Positions 11,176 through 22,041 of a stretch of 64,000 bases of DNA are shown in pieces. The notes beneath the pieces were generated by a model that worked only from the letters and a program-made list of their open reading frames with translations, did not search any database and was not told the DNA's origin. The first letter of the stretch is position 1. Every line of letters starts with the position of its first letter. Origin of the DNA: Nannochloropsis oceanica (Eukaryota > Sar > Eustigmatophyceae > Eustigmatales > Monodopsidaceae); assembly GCA_004519485.1 (NCBI GenBank), contig CP038106.1:1375501-1439500 (forward strand), read 5' to 3'. The translations under genes and the position numbers were made by a program.

Positions 11176-14100
11176 ATGCCGGATTGGTGTCCTTGCGCGC
11201 ATTGTAATCTAGACGATTCCATAGAGGCCTTTCCACAAGAGGAGAGCAAGACCAGCATTAGCAAGTATAGAAGGATGACAGGCAGGCATGTCCACCGAGA
11301 CGGCATCGTCGCAGACAAGGCGGCTTTCGAGGCCAAGTACGAATTTGTCCGTGCAATTGGTGATGGAGGACAAGCAGGCGTGTATGAATTCAAACGACGC
11401 GACCCTCCCTATGACCGGGTTGCTGTCAAAGAGTTTGGTTGCCTTACATCGCGCGAATGGCGTATTCTCGCGGCTGTTCGTCATCCGCACATCTGTGGGT
11501 TGGTCGACGAGGCGCGCTATGAGAATCCACGGGTGCATACGACTAAAATTATCGTCGACTGCATGGATACGAGCTTGCAGGCGTTTTTGCACGCAAAGCA
11601 AAGAACTGTTGTGAGGAATGCAAGGGTGAATGGAGGAGAGAAGGAGAACAAAGAGAATAAGGAGAGGAAGGAGCGTGAGGTCAACAGCAGCAATACGAGA
11701 ACCACCGCATCTCCATTACCAGGGCAGACGAAAAGGAAGGGCGATTTGCTATTAGATACGGCCACGATGCAGCAGCGACAACGGGAGCAACGGGTCCTAC
11801 ACGCCTCTAAAAAAGGCTGTATGGGCGGCGACGAGGCAGGAGGAGCAGGAGGGGAGGGTGGAGCTGGTTCGAACCGGGCGGCATTGGACGTGGAAACGGT
11901 GCGAGAAATTTTATACGCGCTCGTGTTGGCCTTGGATTACTTGCACCACAAGCTGATTGTGCACTTGGATGTCAAGTGAGAAGGGGGGGGACAGGGTGGG
12001 GTTAGAGCCAGATCGTGGGAGGGTGTGTGTGTGCGTCTCTTTCTATCGGGTGATCTGATGGTACTTTTCAGCCAGATCACTCTGCTTCTGCTCCAAATTC
12101 AAACCACGTGTCTCACCACCTGCCCCCCCCCTCTTCCACCCGCCTCTTTTTCTCCCTCCCTCCCTTCCTCCTCAGGCTGGACAACATCCTCCTCCGCCTG
12201 GACGAGCGTGACAAGACCTCAATCAAACGCGACCCCGCCACCAACCGCCTCGATGTTAAATTGGCTGACTTCGGCCTGGCCATGCTCCTTGGTGGAGACC
12301 CTTCCTCCCTTCCTCCCTGCCCGTCCATCGCCCCCTCCTCCCCCATCCCAAGTCCTCCCTCCCCCAAGCGCATCCCGGGCTCGCCGCCTTTGGTACCCTC
12401 CCCCGATGCCCAGCGCCACCCGCGGTTTGCGGCGGCAGGGACGTGTAAATACATGGCTCCTGAGGTGGAGTGTGACTCCCGTTTCGGTGTCCAAGCGGAC
12501 ATTTTTTCATTGGGCGTGGTACTCCACGTGCTCTTGACGGGAGGCAGGTTTCCAAAGACAGCCTTCGGGCAGCCTGCCGTGTTGATGGATGGGAAGGAGG
12601 GGGGAGAAGGGGGGGGAAAGGGAGAGGGGATGATTCCGGAGGAGGAGGGATTTCGAGCGTTGGTGGAGAGTATGTTGCATGGTGACCCTTACCGGAGGCC
12701 GCATACGTTCCAGATTCTTGGACACCCTGTTTTGAGGACGCTGAGGAGGGAGGGTGATACTCTCCTAGGGGACTTAGTGGACGAGGCGGAGAAAGGGAGA
12801 AGGGTGATGTTGCTCTCGATTCGACGAGGGGGCGAAAATGGGGGAGGAGAAGGGGGTCAGCAGCAGCAGCAGCAGCAGCAGCAGGAGGAGGAGGATCAAG
12901 AGCAGGGGCAGGAGGAGGAGGAGCAACGATGCTATAATAATAATAGCAGCGACATCAGTCCAAATCTACATCAACTACCATCTTCAGTCGTCCACCAGCA
13001 GCAGCAGCAGCAGCGACGCCCCATAATTTCTTCCGCCCTCCCGCCCTCCCACCTCCGTCTTTCCCAAGAAGACCGTCCGTTGGACCTGTACATTGCTTAC
13101 ATGGATTTGGCCCAAATTGATGACCCGAAGGCGACTGTTGTGGTGTGTGGACGGAAGGCGGACATGCCGCATGTACGACAAAACGAGATCTCGACGTTAG
13201 GTGCTATCATGGTGAGGGAGCGCGCGGGGTCGACAACCGAGTTAGCAGATGTGCTGATGATGGTGGCGAGGGACGGGACTGGGGAGGAGGAAATGAAGGA
13301 GGAAGAGGAAGAGGAAGATTGTGTGATGGAGGGACAAGAACCACCTTCTACGTCCCGCTCCGCCCCCGACTCAGCCTCTGCTGCTTGCTCCCCTTCCGTC
13401 TCTCATACCTACCCTTCCTGTCGCCTGCAGCAGCTGGTGCGGCGTTCGGGGCAGGCGTTCGAGTACCTCCGTGCGTTGTGGGTGGCCCTGGTGGAGATCG
13501 AAGAAGGGGAACAGGAAGGGAGCGAAGGCACAGCCTTGCGACGGGAGAGCATCTGGCAGATATACCAAGAACTCCGGCGGCTTGCTCCTGCCCTGGCCTC
13601 TGAGGACGGGACTGCGATTTATTTGCCCATGACCGGCTGTGGGCGGGACCAGCGGGTGAAAGGGTTCGCATCGGCGAAGGCGCAGAGGCAGGCAGTAATT
13701 CAAGAGTCGGTGGGTCTCGCACAATTTATGGCTCAGGCCTTGCCGAGCCGGAAATTGGAGAGCATCGTACTCTACACGTGGGAGAAGGACTCTATGCACG
13801 TCCTGATGGACTTTGTGCGGTTGTTTAAGGAGGAGTTTAGAGGCATGATGTCTGCCCGGTTGGACGACAACGAGTACCAGCGGTACGTCGGCGTGCTGTG
13901 CCAAGCAGCGGCAGAAATGGCTTCTGCTGCTTCCCCTTCTACTTCTACCACGGCTGCGGCCACTCCCTTTTCATCCTCGTCCTCGTCCTCTTGCCCTGGG
14001 AACCTCATCCTCGCCCATGACCCCCTCCTCCACCAGTACATAACCCATCTCTCCGCTCTTAATACCTATCCCGCGGTGTGTAAAGCCTGTTCATGCCTCG

Positions 14101-14348
14101 GCGAATACTTAGTCGAGAAATATGAAGCGAAACTGATGCAAGAGGGTTTAATAACGAGGGCGCAAGGGGCACTCGAAGTTCTGAGGTATAATCGCGATAA
14201 AGTCCTATTCGAGGAGGAGAGGGGAGCGAGGAGGGAGGGGGGGGACGTGGACGAGAAGGGAGGAGGGTGGGTACTGATGGTGGGACATTATGATTCGTTG
14301 AGAAGCCTGCATGCTGTGCTGTCATTGTTGAGGGCATTGGGGCCATGA
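11176..14348 (+). CDS. Atypical Ser/Thr protein kinase with a long unrecognised C-terminal region
   Basis: Exons 11176-11975 and 12176-14348 give about 990 residues. The kinase domain (about residues 55-450) shows the glycine loop IGDGGQAGVY, VAVKEF, catalytic loop VHLDVKLDNILL across the splice, KLADFGLAM, YMAPEVE and DIFSLGVVLHVLLTG. The HRD motif reads HLD: the Asp is present but the Arg is Leu. Two low-complexity inserts break the domain, one between the N and C lobes and one after DFG. The ~500-residue tail has Gln/Glu runs and then a folded-looking part (YIAYMDLAQIDDPKATVVV, QAFEYLRALWVALVEIEEG, SIVLYTWEKDSMHVLMDFV) that I cannot assign. Catalysis looks possible; pathway unknown. Confidence 0.85.
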
Positions 14349-14790
14349 GGGAGGGAGGGAGGGAGGGGTGGATGTTCATATGTGAGGAGACAGAGAGACG
14401 TACATATGTCTACGGGTGTGTAGTAGCTAGTTTTCGCTAGAGTAGTTTGATTGAAAAAGAGGGGTATATACATACAAAGAAAGGACGTTCCGAATATGAT
14501 AAAGAAGAAGGCAGAGGAACAAGCAATGAGCAAGCCTGCGAAGCACGGGCTGCATCATAGGCGAAGGCCACGAAGAAGATGCAGTGGTGAAAGAGGAGAA
14601 TGTGAAGAAAGGGTAGAGGAAAACACAAAGGAGGGGAGAAGTTGAGAAACTGGACAAAAACATATAGATTGTGATACAGAACATAGAAAAAGGAGAAAAA
14701 AGAAACATCGACCACCGAAACCATCAGCATCGGTCCCAACAAAGCCACACACGAAAGCATCCTGTTTCACCCTTTCATTCCCTCCTCCCT
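14349..14790. other. Convergent 3' intergenic gap
   Basis: Between the 3' ends of the kinase and glyoxalase II. A-rich on the plus strand around 14450-14720; no gene seen. Confidence 0.5.
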
Positions 14791-16252
14791 CTAGCCTTTG
14801 AAATTATTTTTCATTTCCCGCAACGCCGTCATCACCTCTGCCGGATTTCCCCCCTTCGCCCCCCCCCTCTCCCTCGCTGCCTTGATGACCCCCTCCTGCG
14901 CCACCCTCATAAATGGATTGGTGTCCAACTCGCTCCCAACGGTGGAAGGGACTGTGAAACCCCCTTGCTGCAGTATCGAGCTGGCCCAGGCAGCCTTTGC
15001 TTGGAGTGCGGCGTTGTCAGGTTCGACGGAGAGAGCGAAAGCTAGGTTGGCCTGTGTGTATTCGTGTCTGCAGAGGGGAGATGAAGGGGGAAGGGAGGAA
15101 GGGAGGTGACTATGAGATACACATGACTCTGAGCCATACTATTGATCACTTCCCATTCTATTAAAGAGACATAAAGACAGGGAATAAGTAAGAGAAGAAT
15201 TAATTACCCGCAATACACAAGCGTCTGCGGCGGGAGCTTGGCCACGCGGCCCATCAAAGCCTCCACCATCTGTTGCCCATCCCCCTCAAAAAAACGCCCA
15301 CATCCACCGACAAACAGCGTGTCCCCCGAGAACAATACAGGGGCTGTTTTCGCCTCTCGTATCTCTGTCTCGTCCTGCGGGGTGACGAGGAAGAGGACGT
15401 GCCCCTTGGTGTGACAGGGAGTATGAAGCGCTCGGATGCTTAGTGAACCCAAGGTATACACATCATCATCTCCCAAACGCACAGTCGCCGCGGGAATATC
15501 CTCGAATTCCGTCGTCACGACGTCCAAGCCTGGAATCAAACGAGCCATTTCCTCGTTCCCTCCCGAGTGGTCCCAATGCTTGTGCGTGCAGAGGAGGGCG
15601 GAGAGCTGGATGCCTTCCCGTTTGGCGGCCGCGAGGACCTTTTCAGGTTCGGCCGGGTCCACACATGCGGCCTTGCCGCTTTGTGGGTCGATGATGAGGT
15701 AAGCAAAATTGTCGCTGAGAATGGGGACGGGGATCACGCGGGTGCAGGGCGGGAGGGAGGTGGTAGAAGGGAAGCACGATGAGGTCGAAGCGGTGGCGCT
15801 AAGACCTGACATGCCGGTAGCCAGGCCAAAGAGCGAGGGGCGGGTAAAAGAGGTGCCTTGCAATGCACGGTGAGCGGCGTCCAGGATGGCGTGGCCTATG
15901 TGATGTTGGGCGTAAAATTGGGAAGTACGTGAAAGAGTGAATATTCGATTGCCATTTCCTGCTGCAACGAATTCAGCCGGCACAAGGAAGCCGTACCGCT
16001 GCGCAACAACAAGCGGGTTGAGGGCACCATCGGCGTCGAGACGAAAGTGGTCGATCGGTGGTAGAGATATTGCCGTTGGTGGTTTAATACCGAAGGAGAT
16101 GCTCCCTGTGAAGTCGAGGCAGACGCAACCCACAAGCCGGCAAGGAAGAAGGAGGTTAACGTGAAAACGCTTCCTCTTCTTGACAACGACGAGGATGACT
16201 GCTGCACTCGCAGTCTGGTCATGCCTGTGACAAAGGTGATGCAGGCGGGCAT
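14791..16252 (-). CDS. HAGH: Hydroxyacylglutathione hydrolase (glyoxalase II)
   Basis: Hydrolyses S-D-lactoylglutathione to D-lactate and glutathione in methylglyoxal detoxification. Metallo-beta-lactamase fold: IPVPILSDNFAYLIID start, metal motif THKHWDHSGGN, CHTKGHVLF, FSGDTLFVGGCGRFFEG; after the 15068-15207 intron the last exon begins HEYTQANLAFALSVEP, the typical C-terminal helical domain. Exons on the minus strand: 16252-16091, 15998-15208 and 15067-14791. The first junction is my inference: a 92-bp GT-AG intron joins, in phase, a leader with a hydrophobic core (FTLTSFFLAGLWVASAS) to the long catalytic frame, suggesting a secreted or organelle form. Without it, a shorter product could start at 15812. 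It is divergent from the SET gene with only 138 bp between. Confidence 0.9.
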
Positions 16253-16390
16253 GTAAGACTTATTAAAACCTCAATCCATTAATTTCACACCAAGAAGACG
16301 GACAGGTCTCTATCGCCCACGCCCAGGCCTCGCTTGCAGTCTGCACCGTTTCCGGCATCCACGGCCATTTAGGTTGACCCCACCCTTTCC
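16253..16390. promoter_or_regulatory. Short bidirectional promoter, HAGH / SET protein
   Basis: Only 138 bp separate two divergent ATGs, so both promoters must share this gap or overlap the coding ends. No motif assigned. Confidence 0.45.
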
Positions 16391-18406
16391 ATGCAGTTTT
16401 GGAGGAGAAGACGAGCTTTCCTCGTCTGGATCGGCAATCTCTTCCTCTCTCTCCGGGGCGACGCCTTCGTGCCACTAGCACCTCGCTGCCCGAATGTAAA
16501 ACAGCTTCAGGCTCTCGGTCGTCTTCTCGCAGCAGCCTCCTCCACCTTGCCCTCCGTGCTACTACCAGCCTTCCGACTGTCCCGCAGCGATGCCGCTCTC
16601 GAAGAATTCCATATCTGGCTCCAAACCAAAGGAGGCCTGGACCTATCTGCGTCACCCCTTGCTTTGCGCCGAATTCCCTTCCAGGAGAACGACCCGAGCA
16701 GGGGCACCAACGCAACTCAAATTACAAACCTCGGCCTCTTCACAACCAGCGCAATTGAAAAAGATCAAATTCTCCTTGCCATTCCTGAGTCTTTAGTGCT
16801 AACATCGGAACTTCCTTCTGCTGCTCTTGAAACTTTGGCGGAGATCGCAAAGCTTGATCATATCGGTCGCTTGGCTCTTCGCATTGTATACGAGGCCAGT
16901 CGCGCGCATGATTCCTCTTCCTCGCTCTCTTCTTCATCGTTGTCGTCCTCTTCAAAGTTTGAAAATGGAGGATGGCTTCCTTATCTCCGCGTGCTTCCGT
17001 CGCGTGATGACCTGAACCTTCCCTTTTTGTGGGACGAGAGGGAGGAGGAGAACGAGAACGAGGGAAGGGAAGAGGGGGAAGAGTGTCAACAAAACGAAGG
17101 GCTCTTAGGCTTACTGGCACCAAGCCCGCTATACGACGACATAATTGAAGTCCGCGCTGAGATGCGACAAGAGCTGAAAAGCTTACGCGGTGCATGTACC
17201 CAAGCAATAGCCACTACTTCAACTACCACCATCACTACCAGCAGAGACGACCAGCATAACGACGATGAGGCATTGTCCCTTCATCACGTCCTCCTTCCCC
17301 TCCTCACCTGGCAGGTTTGGACGTGGGCCCGTGCCATCGCCATGTCCCGTCCGTATGTCTTCCAATCTGACGCCAATGCTGCCTTCAAGACCAGCATTTG
17401 CAGCAGCAGCAGCAACGAGAATTGCAGTAGAACCAACGCAACGATCTATCCGTTGCTCCGCCTCATTCCCTTGATAGACATGGCCAATCACGATGACCGC
17501 GTTCACTATGCAGTCCAACCAGGGGACGGGGTATTCACCTCTCGAAAAGACATTCAATTAGTAGCGGACCGCGCATACCCCCACGCAAACACTCAATTCC
17601 TCTCCACCTACGGCGCGCTGTCGTCAGCTTCCAAATTTTATTCATTCGGATACTTGGACACTCTTCCCCCCCCGTTGTCCTCTTTCTCTCCCTCCTCCTC
17701 CTCGTCCTACATTATCTCTGCAAAGGGAGTGAGCTGTCAGATGCAGCCCGGCCTTCCAGCACAGGGCACCGCCCTGCTGGTCCTCAGCCTCGACAGCAAC
17801 GGTAACAATAAGCAAGAGGGAGGGGCAGCAGAGAAAACGGAGCGACTTCTGTCTTACACGCGGAAGGCAGCAGTGTTGGCCTCGGTAGGTATGAAGGCAC
17901 AGGGGCAGCGAGTGGAGATCTCGACGCGGACGTCTTTCAACAGCTCCGGGCCGACACTGGCTCAGGTCACGATTGAAGAAGTGTTGGAGGCGGAGATGGA
18001 GCAGAAAGGAGAACTTCGAGAAGGAGGAGGGCTGGAACGCTTGCGACGCTATCTGAGACTCAAATATTTATCTGAGGGGGACCTGGATTTTTTATCCTCT
18101 TCCTCCTTCGCTACTTCAACGTCCTCCCCCTCCAGCCCTGAAAAGAGGTTGTGGACCCGCCTTTCTCTCCCTGTGAGGAAAGATGTAGAGTTGGCGGTAG
18201 CTCTCGAGGTGGTCTCTCTGTGTTCACCGGCTTTGCAAAGCGTGCAAGATAGCTTAGGTCGAGTGTGCCAGAGATTGCTCGAGGGAGGGAGGGAGAGCGA
18301 GATAGACAGACATCGGTTGGGTTTGCTGCAGACGCTGTTGCACGGCGAGATGTTGGCGTTGCGGGCGGTGGCCGAGCTGTTCATGTCAGAGGTGGAAGCA
18401 AATTGA
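16391..18406 (+). CDS. Rubisco-LSMT/SETD3-like SET-domain methyltransferase, probably plastid-targeted
   Basis: Predicted protein-lysine (or histidine) methyltransferase. Single exon, 671 residues. The N-terminus RRRR plus a hydrophobic stretch (residues 9-21), then GDAFVP with Phe at 26, fits a heterokont bipartite plastid signal. Family features: NLGLFTTSAIEKDQILLAIP near the start of the split SET domain, GGWLPYLRVLP, the substrate-helix region, then LIPLIDMANHDD (the NH SAM-binding motif) and FLSTYGALSSASKFYSFGY. The C-terminal helical region matches the LSMT substrate-binding domain position. Low-complexity Ser and Glu inserts sit between helices. The substrate is not determined. Confidence 0.85.
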   Translation: MQFWRRRRAFLVWIGNLFLSLRGDAFVPLAPRCPNVKQLQALGRLLAAASSTLPSVLLPAFRLSRSDAALEEFHIWLQTKGGLDLSASPLALRRIPFQENDPSRGTNATQITNLGLFTTSAIEKDQILLAIPESLVLTSELPSAALETLAEIAKLDHIGRLALRIVYEASRAHDSSSSLSSSSLSSSSKFENGGWLPYLRVLPSRDDLNLPFLWDEREEENENEGREEGEECQQNEGLLGLLAPSPLYDDIIEVRAEMRQELKSLRGACTQAIATTSTTTITTSRDDQHNDDEALSLHHVLLPLLTWQVWTWARAIAMSRPYVFQSDANAAFKTSICSSSSNENCSRTNATIYPLLRLIPLIDMANHDDRVHYAVQPGDGVFTSRKDIQLVADRAYPHANTQFLSTYGALSSASKFYSFGYLDTLPPPLSSFSPSSSSSYIISAKGVSCQMQPGLPAQGTALLVLSLDSNGNNKQEGGAAEKTERLLSYTRKAAVLASVGMKAQGQRVEISTRTSFNSSGPTLAQVTIEEVLEAEMEQKGELREGGGLERLRRYLRLKYLSEGDLDFLSSSSFATSTSSPSSPEKRLWTRLSLPVRKDVELAVALEVVSLCSPALQSVQDSLGRVCQRLLEGGRESEIDRHRLGLLQTLLHGEMLALRAVAELFMSEVEAN

Positions 18407-18748
18407 AACAGGGAAGGGGTTTAAAAGCGAAGGACTGAGGGAAGAAAGGAATCCACCCACGTAATTGAGGAGGTTCCGACCCACACGTATTAGTGTACAT
18501 AAAGCAAAATCGAGCAGTTATAAAGAGGATTTGGAGCCTTTCCCACGCCAATTCGATCGTTACGCTAGCATTCCACGTAATTGAGTCATGCTATGATTGA
18601 TTAAATCTCAGTGAGTGTGGGTATATATATATACCGAGGCTTGCGTTTCATTGCTCATTTACAACATTCACATTCTATTTTGTTTCATTTATTTGCTGCC
18701 ATTTTATCAAATCAGCCCCACCCCTCTATTCTGCGCGTCCGTGTTCTC
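18407..18748. other. Convergent 3' intergenic gap
   Basis: AT-rich relative to its surroundings, with a TATATATATA run near 18621-18632; no gene. Confidence 0.5.
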
Positions 18749-19789
18749 TCAATATTCAGGACGCGTCTCTTTCGCCGCTGGCATAGACAACCGCACCTCG
18801 ATCGTCGTCTTTGCTCCCGGAGGCGCCTGCCCCACGGGCGCGGGCTTTAGCCTCCCGCGTTGAAACCGTTTAGAGTTGAAGTCGAGGGCGTCCACGTGTC
18901 TTTGAATGGTCTTGTCTATTGAAAGGCGAGGGGGAAGGTGGACGTAGCGGACCGCCGAACCCGGCAGAAAGAGGAAAGGGAGAGGGTGTTGGGTGACGGC
19001 ACCGGAGGAGGAGATATGCTCGGCGAGGATGAGAGTGAGATTCATGTTTTCGTCGGCTGTGTATAGTGGCGGGGAAGGAGGGGAGGGAGGGAAAAATGGG
19101 GTGCAAGAAAGGAGAGGGCCCGGCCATTTCTGAGACAAAAGAGCTCTTCATGTACCTTTCCTTCCATCATCGAGGACTTCCAGCCCTTCTTCCAATTTCC
19201 TGTCGTCCCTCTTGCTATGCGTACCTTCCTCTAAAATCCCCCGGGCTTCAGCATTCGTTTTGAGTTCAACAAGGATCTGCTGCCCTACCATGGCTTGAAG
19301 GAGGATGGCGAGCGTTTTTTCCGCGGCTTTACGTGGTGGACGAGGTGGAGGAGGAAGGCGGAGGGGGGAGGAAGGAGGAGGAGAGGAGGAGGAGAGTTGA
19401 TAGTGGCTGGAAGGGTCTTGATGGTGGTGATTTGGTGATGGGTGGGAGGTGGAGGAGGAGAAGGAGGAGAGGGACGGGACTGGCCCGCTATCGTTGTCTT
19501 CATCGAAAAAAGAGTTGTAGTCCTCCTCCTCCTCCTCCTCCTCCTCCTCCTCCTCCTCCTCCCCCTCCTCTTCTTCTTCTACTTTTTTTTCTTCTGATTC
19601 CCCTTCCACTTCCTGTTGATCATCTTCTCCTCCAACGCCACCTTCAGCTTTATTGTCCTCCTTATCCTCCTCCTCATCGGTACGTTTCCGCTTCTGGTGC
19701 GTTATTTGCTTCTCCTCCTCCAATTGTCCTGACCTCTCCCTCCCTCCCTCGTCTTTTTCATGCTGCTGCTGGTGCTGCACTGCTATCAT
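18749..19789 (-). CDS. Lsm10/SmD1-like Sm-fold protein with an acidic N-terminal extension
   Basis: Predicted RNA-binding Sm-ring subunit. Minus-strand exons: about 19789-19225 and 19056-18749. Across the splice the protein reads EKTLAILLQAMVGQQILVEL (Sm strands 1-2), ARGILEEADENMNLTLILAE (Sm1 motif, split by the intron), then FLPGSAVRYVHLPPRLSIDK (Sm2). The Sm2 segment and its C-terminal extension resemble Lsm10 of the U7 snRNP and, less closely, SmD1. The ~180 residues before the Sm domain are Glu/Asp runs plus Ser/Pro and His stretches, unusual for a family of small proteins. The start is uncertain: ATG at 19789 chosen, but the frame is open to about 20023. The paralogue assignment is tentative. 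Confidence 0.65.
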
Positions 19790-20339
19790 ACCTCCGCGCT
19801 GTTTGAGCGCTTGAAAAACCTGTGGCTGGGAGGGAGGGAAGGAAGGGGAGAAGAGTGAGGCTTCGTTCGAGTTTTGAAAGCAATGCGTCAGTCTCAAGAA
19901 TGGGCACCGTCTTCCCCGCAAGGCGTATGGATTGCTACCTCGGACAATCCAACACCCCTCGAATCTTGTAGTCAGGTTCATTATTTTAGTCGAGTGGATT
20001 TGATTGGATTTCATTTGATTCATTCGGGCTTCTTTTCCTATTTGTCATGTGGTCTATTTATATTGGTGTTTGTGATAACCACGTCAGCAGCAGTAGCAAC
20101 TCCAGCCGCCATCCATCTCTACAGCACACTACCAAATGTTTCAAGAGCGGCAGCAGCAAAAATACAAAAATAACAACCGCAGCCAGCAGCGGCTGCAGCA
20201 AGACCACATCCGAAACTGCCCTGCTGCTGCGTCTGTTATCATCAACCTGTGTCTCCGTTAATCCAACTGTACAACCCTCTTACTCACTGTCTCGCCTCAT
20301 ATCACTTATCATCAATTTCTCGTTCCCTCCTTCCCCTCG

Positions 20340-21338
20340 TCAATCCCTCTTCGTCCCTCCTTTCCCAAAACCCAACAACCACATCGCCGTCCCACCCACA
20401 GCGGATATGCCATTATATATCCCTCCACCTACGGTGGACAACACCCCTCCTCCTCCCCCTCCTCCTCCTCCATCTCCCCCTCCTCGTCGTGCAGAATGGT
20501 AATCCATGGAAGCCCGTCGGTGGTGAAGGGCCCCACCGCTGCTGCTGCTGCTGCTGGTGTTGCTGCCGCCACCCAAGCCATCTACCTGGTGAGGATAGCC
20601 CACGCCGTCTAGAATGGTTTCAATAAATTCTTCGGTTTCAACTTCAGGCGTTTGTGAGCCGACCTGACCTCGACGCCGGCATTCTTTTCTAAGATTGGCG
20701 ATGTCCACCTTTCGGGAAGGAGGGAGGAAAGGGCGAGGAGAGGAGGGGAGATTTAAGTGAGAAAAAAGGAGAAGAAAAAGGATCTGTGGCATGCAGCTCT
20801 TAGAAAGCCTCATGACAGATATCTACTCCTTCTCCCTCCCACGATCTCTCCGACTCTCCTTTCCCCTCCGTCTACCTTCATCTCCACACTCGACGACGCA
20901 TATCCCATTGTCAAGAAAATGGCCAGGATGGGGACCACCACAATGAATCCCAACACGGGCGACACCAGCACCGAGACAATAATTGCCAGCAGCCACCCGA
21001 GCAACAAGCCCCACAACCACCACTTGACGATTAGAGCGGCGTGTTTCCTCCCTGCCGAAACCATTTGCCCTTGTTCTCGGGTGAGGGAGGCGACGCCTTG
21101 ATCCGCCCTCAGACGACGGGCTTCTGCGGCGGCAGTTTCAAGTTCTAGTGATTCCATGGTCTCTTGGATTTCGGTCTCAAGCTAGAAATGACGGGAAGGG
21201 GGCGTCAGGAATGAACAGTTGCATGGGCATGAAGAGAAAAGAGGAAAAAAGGGTGGTGAGGCTCACCTTGCGAACGATCTCGTGAGTTGCCCGCACTTGC
21301 TCCTGCATCTCCTCTGCCAGCAGTGTATCGTTGTCCAT
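20340..21338 (-). CDS. Unrecognised small membrane protein, coiled coil plus two hydrophobic helices
   Basis: Minus-strand exons 21338-21267, 21181-20876 and 20708-20340 join in phase 0 to 248 residues. An N-terminal amphipathic, Glu-rich coiled-coil segment (about residues 5-65) precedes a hydrophobic hairpin (LWGLLLGWLLAIIVSVLV, then LGFIVVVPILAIFLTMG). A soluble tail follows with a basic CRRRG, an acidic VETEEFIETILDGVGY and Gly/Ser runs. The arrangement is loosely SNARE-like or reticulon-like, but no family signature is visible, so no function is proposed. An alternative start at 21455 would add 39 residues. It is divergent from the OPR-like gene. Confidence 0.65.
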
Positions 21339-22041
21339 GGTATCTCGCTCTTTGTATGGAGTGTGTGCGAGAGTTGCGTGAGTGGGAGGAAAGGAGGGGT
21401 GGGCGTGAAATGCTGCCGCAGATAAGTCAGCCTGGGCCTCCGAATTCTGGCCCAATTGAAGAACAAGTAGTTAAGCAGGAGGTTGGGGTCCGGGGCACAG
21501 GGTGCAATGCCCTGTCCTCGCTCCCAATTCGAACAAATTGCGGTACTAGGAAAAGGGAGCTATTCTACTTTACATTCCCTCTCAAAATTGCGTCGGATGT
21601 TCTCTTTCCTTCTTCTACCCCACAGGCGAGACGGGCTCCATCTCTCTAAGATTAAGGTCCCCGGGAGTGCAACGCCGTCCCTGCTGCCGTGGGATTGATG
21701 CCTAACCAAGTATTACACCTTCAGAGTCCCGTCGGCCCCTAGTTTAACCAACACCTCGACACCTGCCCGCCAAAATTAGCATGCGGCTGTGTCGAAGAAG
21801 ACCCAGGAGTGAAGGAGGAGGACGCGCCTCAGGTACGTTCGTGTTGTTATCGACCTATGCGCACACCTCACGCTATTCTCAGACCAAATACGAGCCGCTT
21901 TGACGGACTTGCGCCTGCTTCTTAAGATAGGTCGGTCATGTGTTTTTGCCCCCTACGACTTCTTTGTCCTACTTCCTTGCTTGCGTCTTTTCCGTCCTCC
22001 ACACTTGACCGACGGTTGCAAAGTCACTTCTCCGAAAGCGG
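21339..22041. promoter_or_regulatory. Divergent intergenic region
   Basis: About 700 bp between the membrane-protein gene and the OPR-like gene, presumably both promoters. No motif assigned. Confidence 0.3.
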
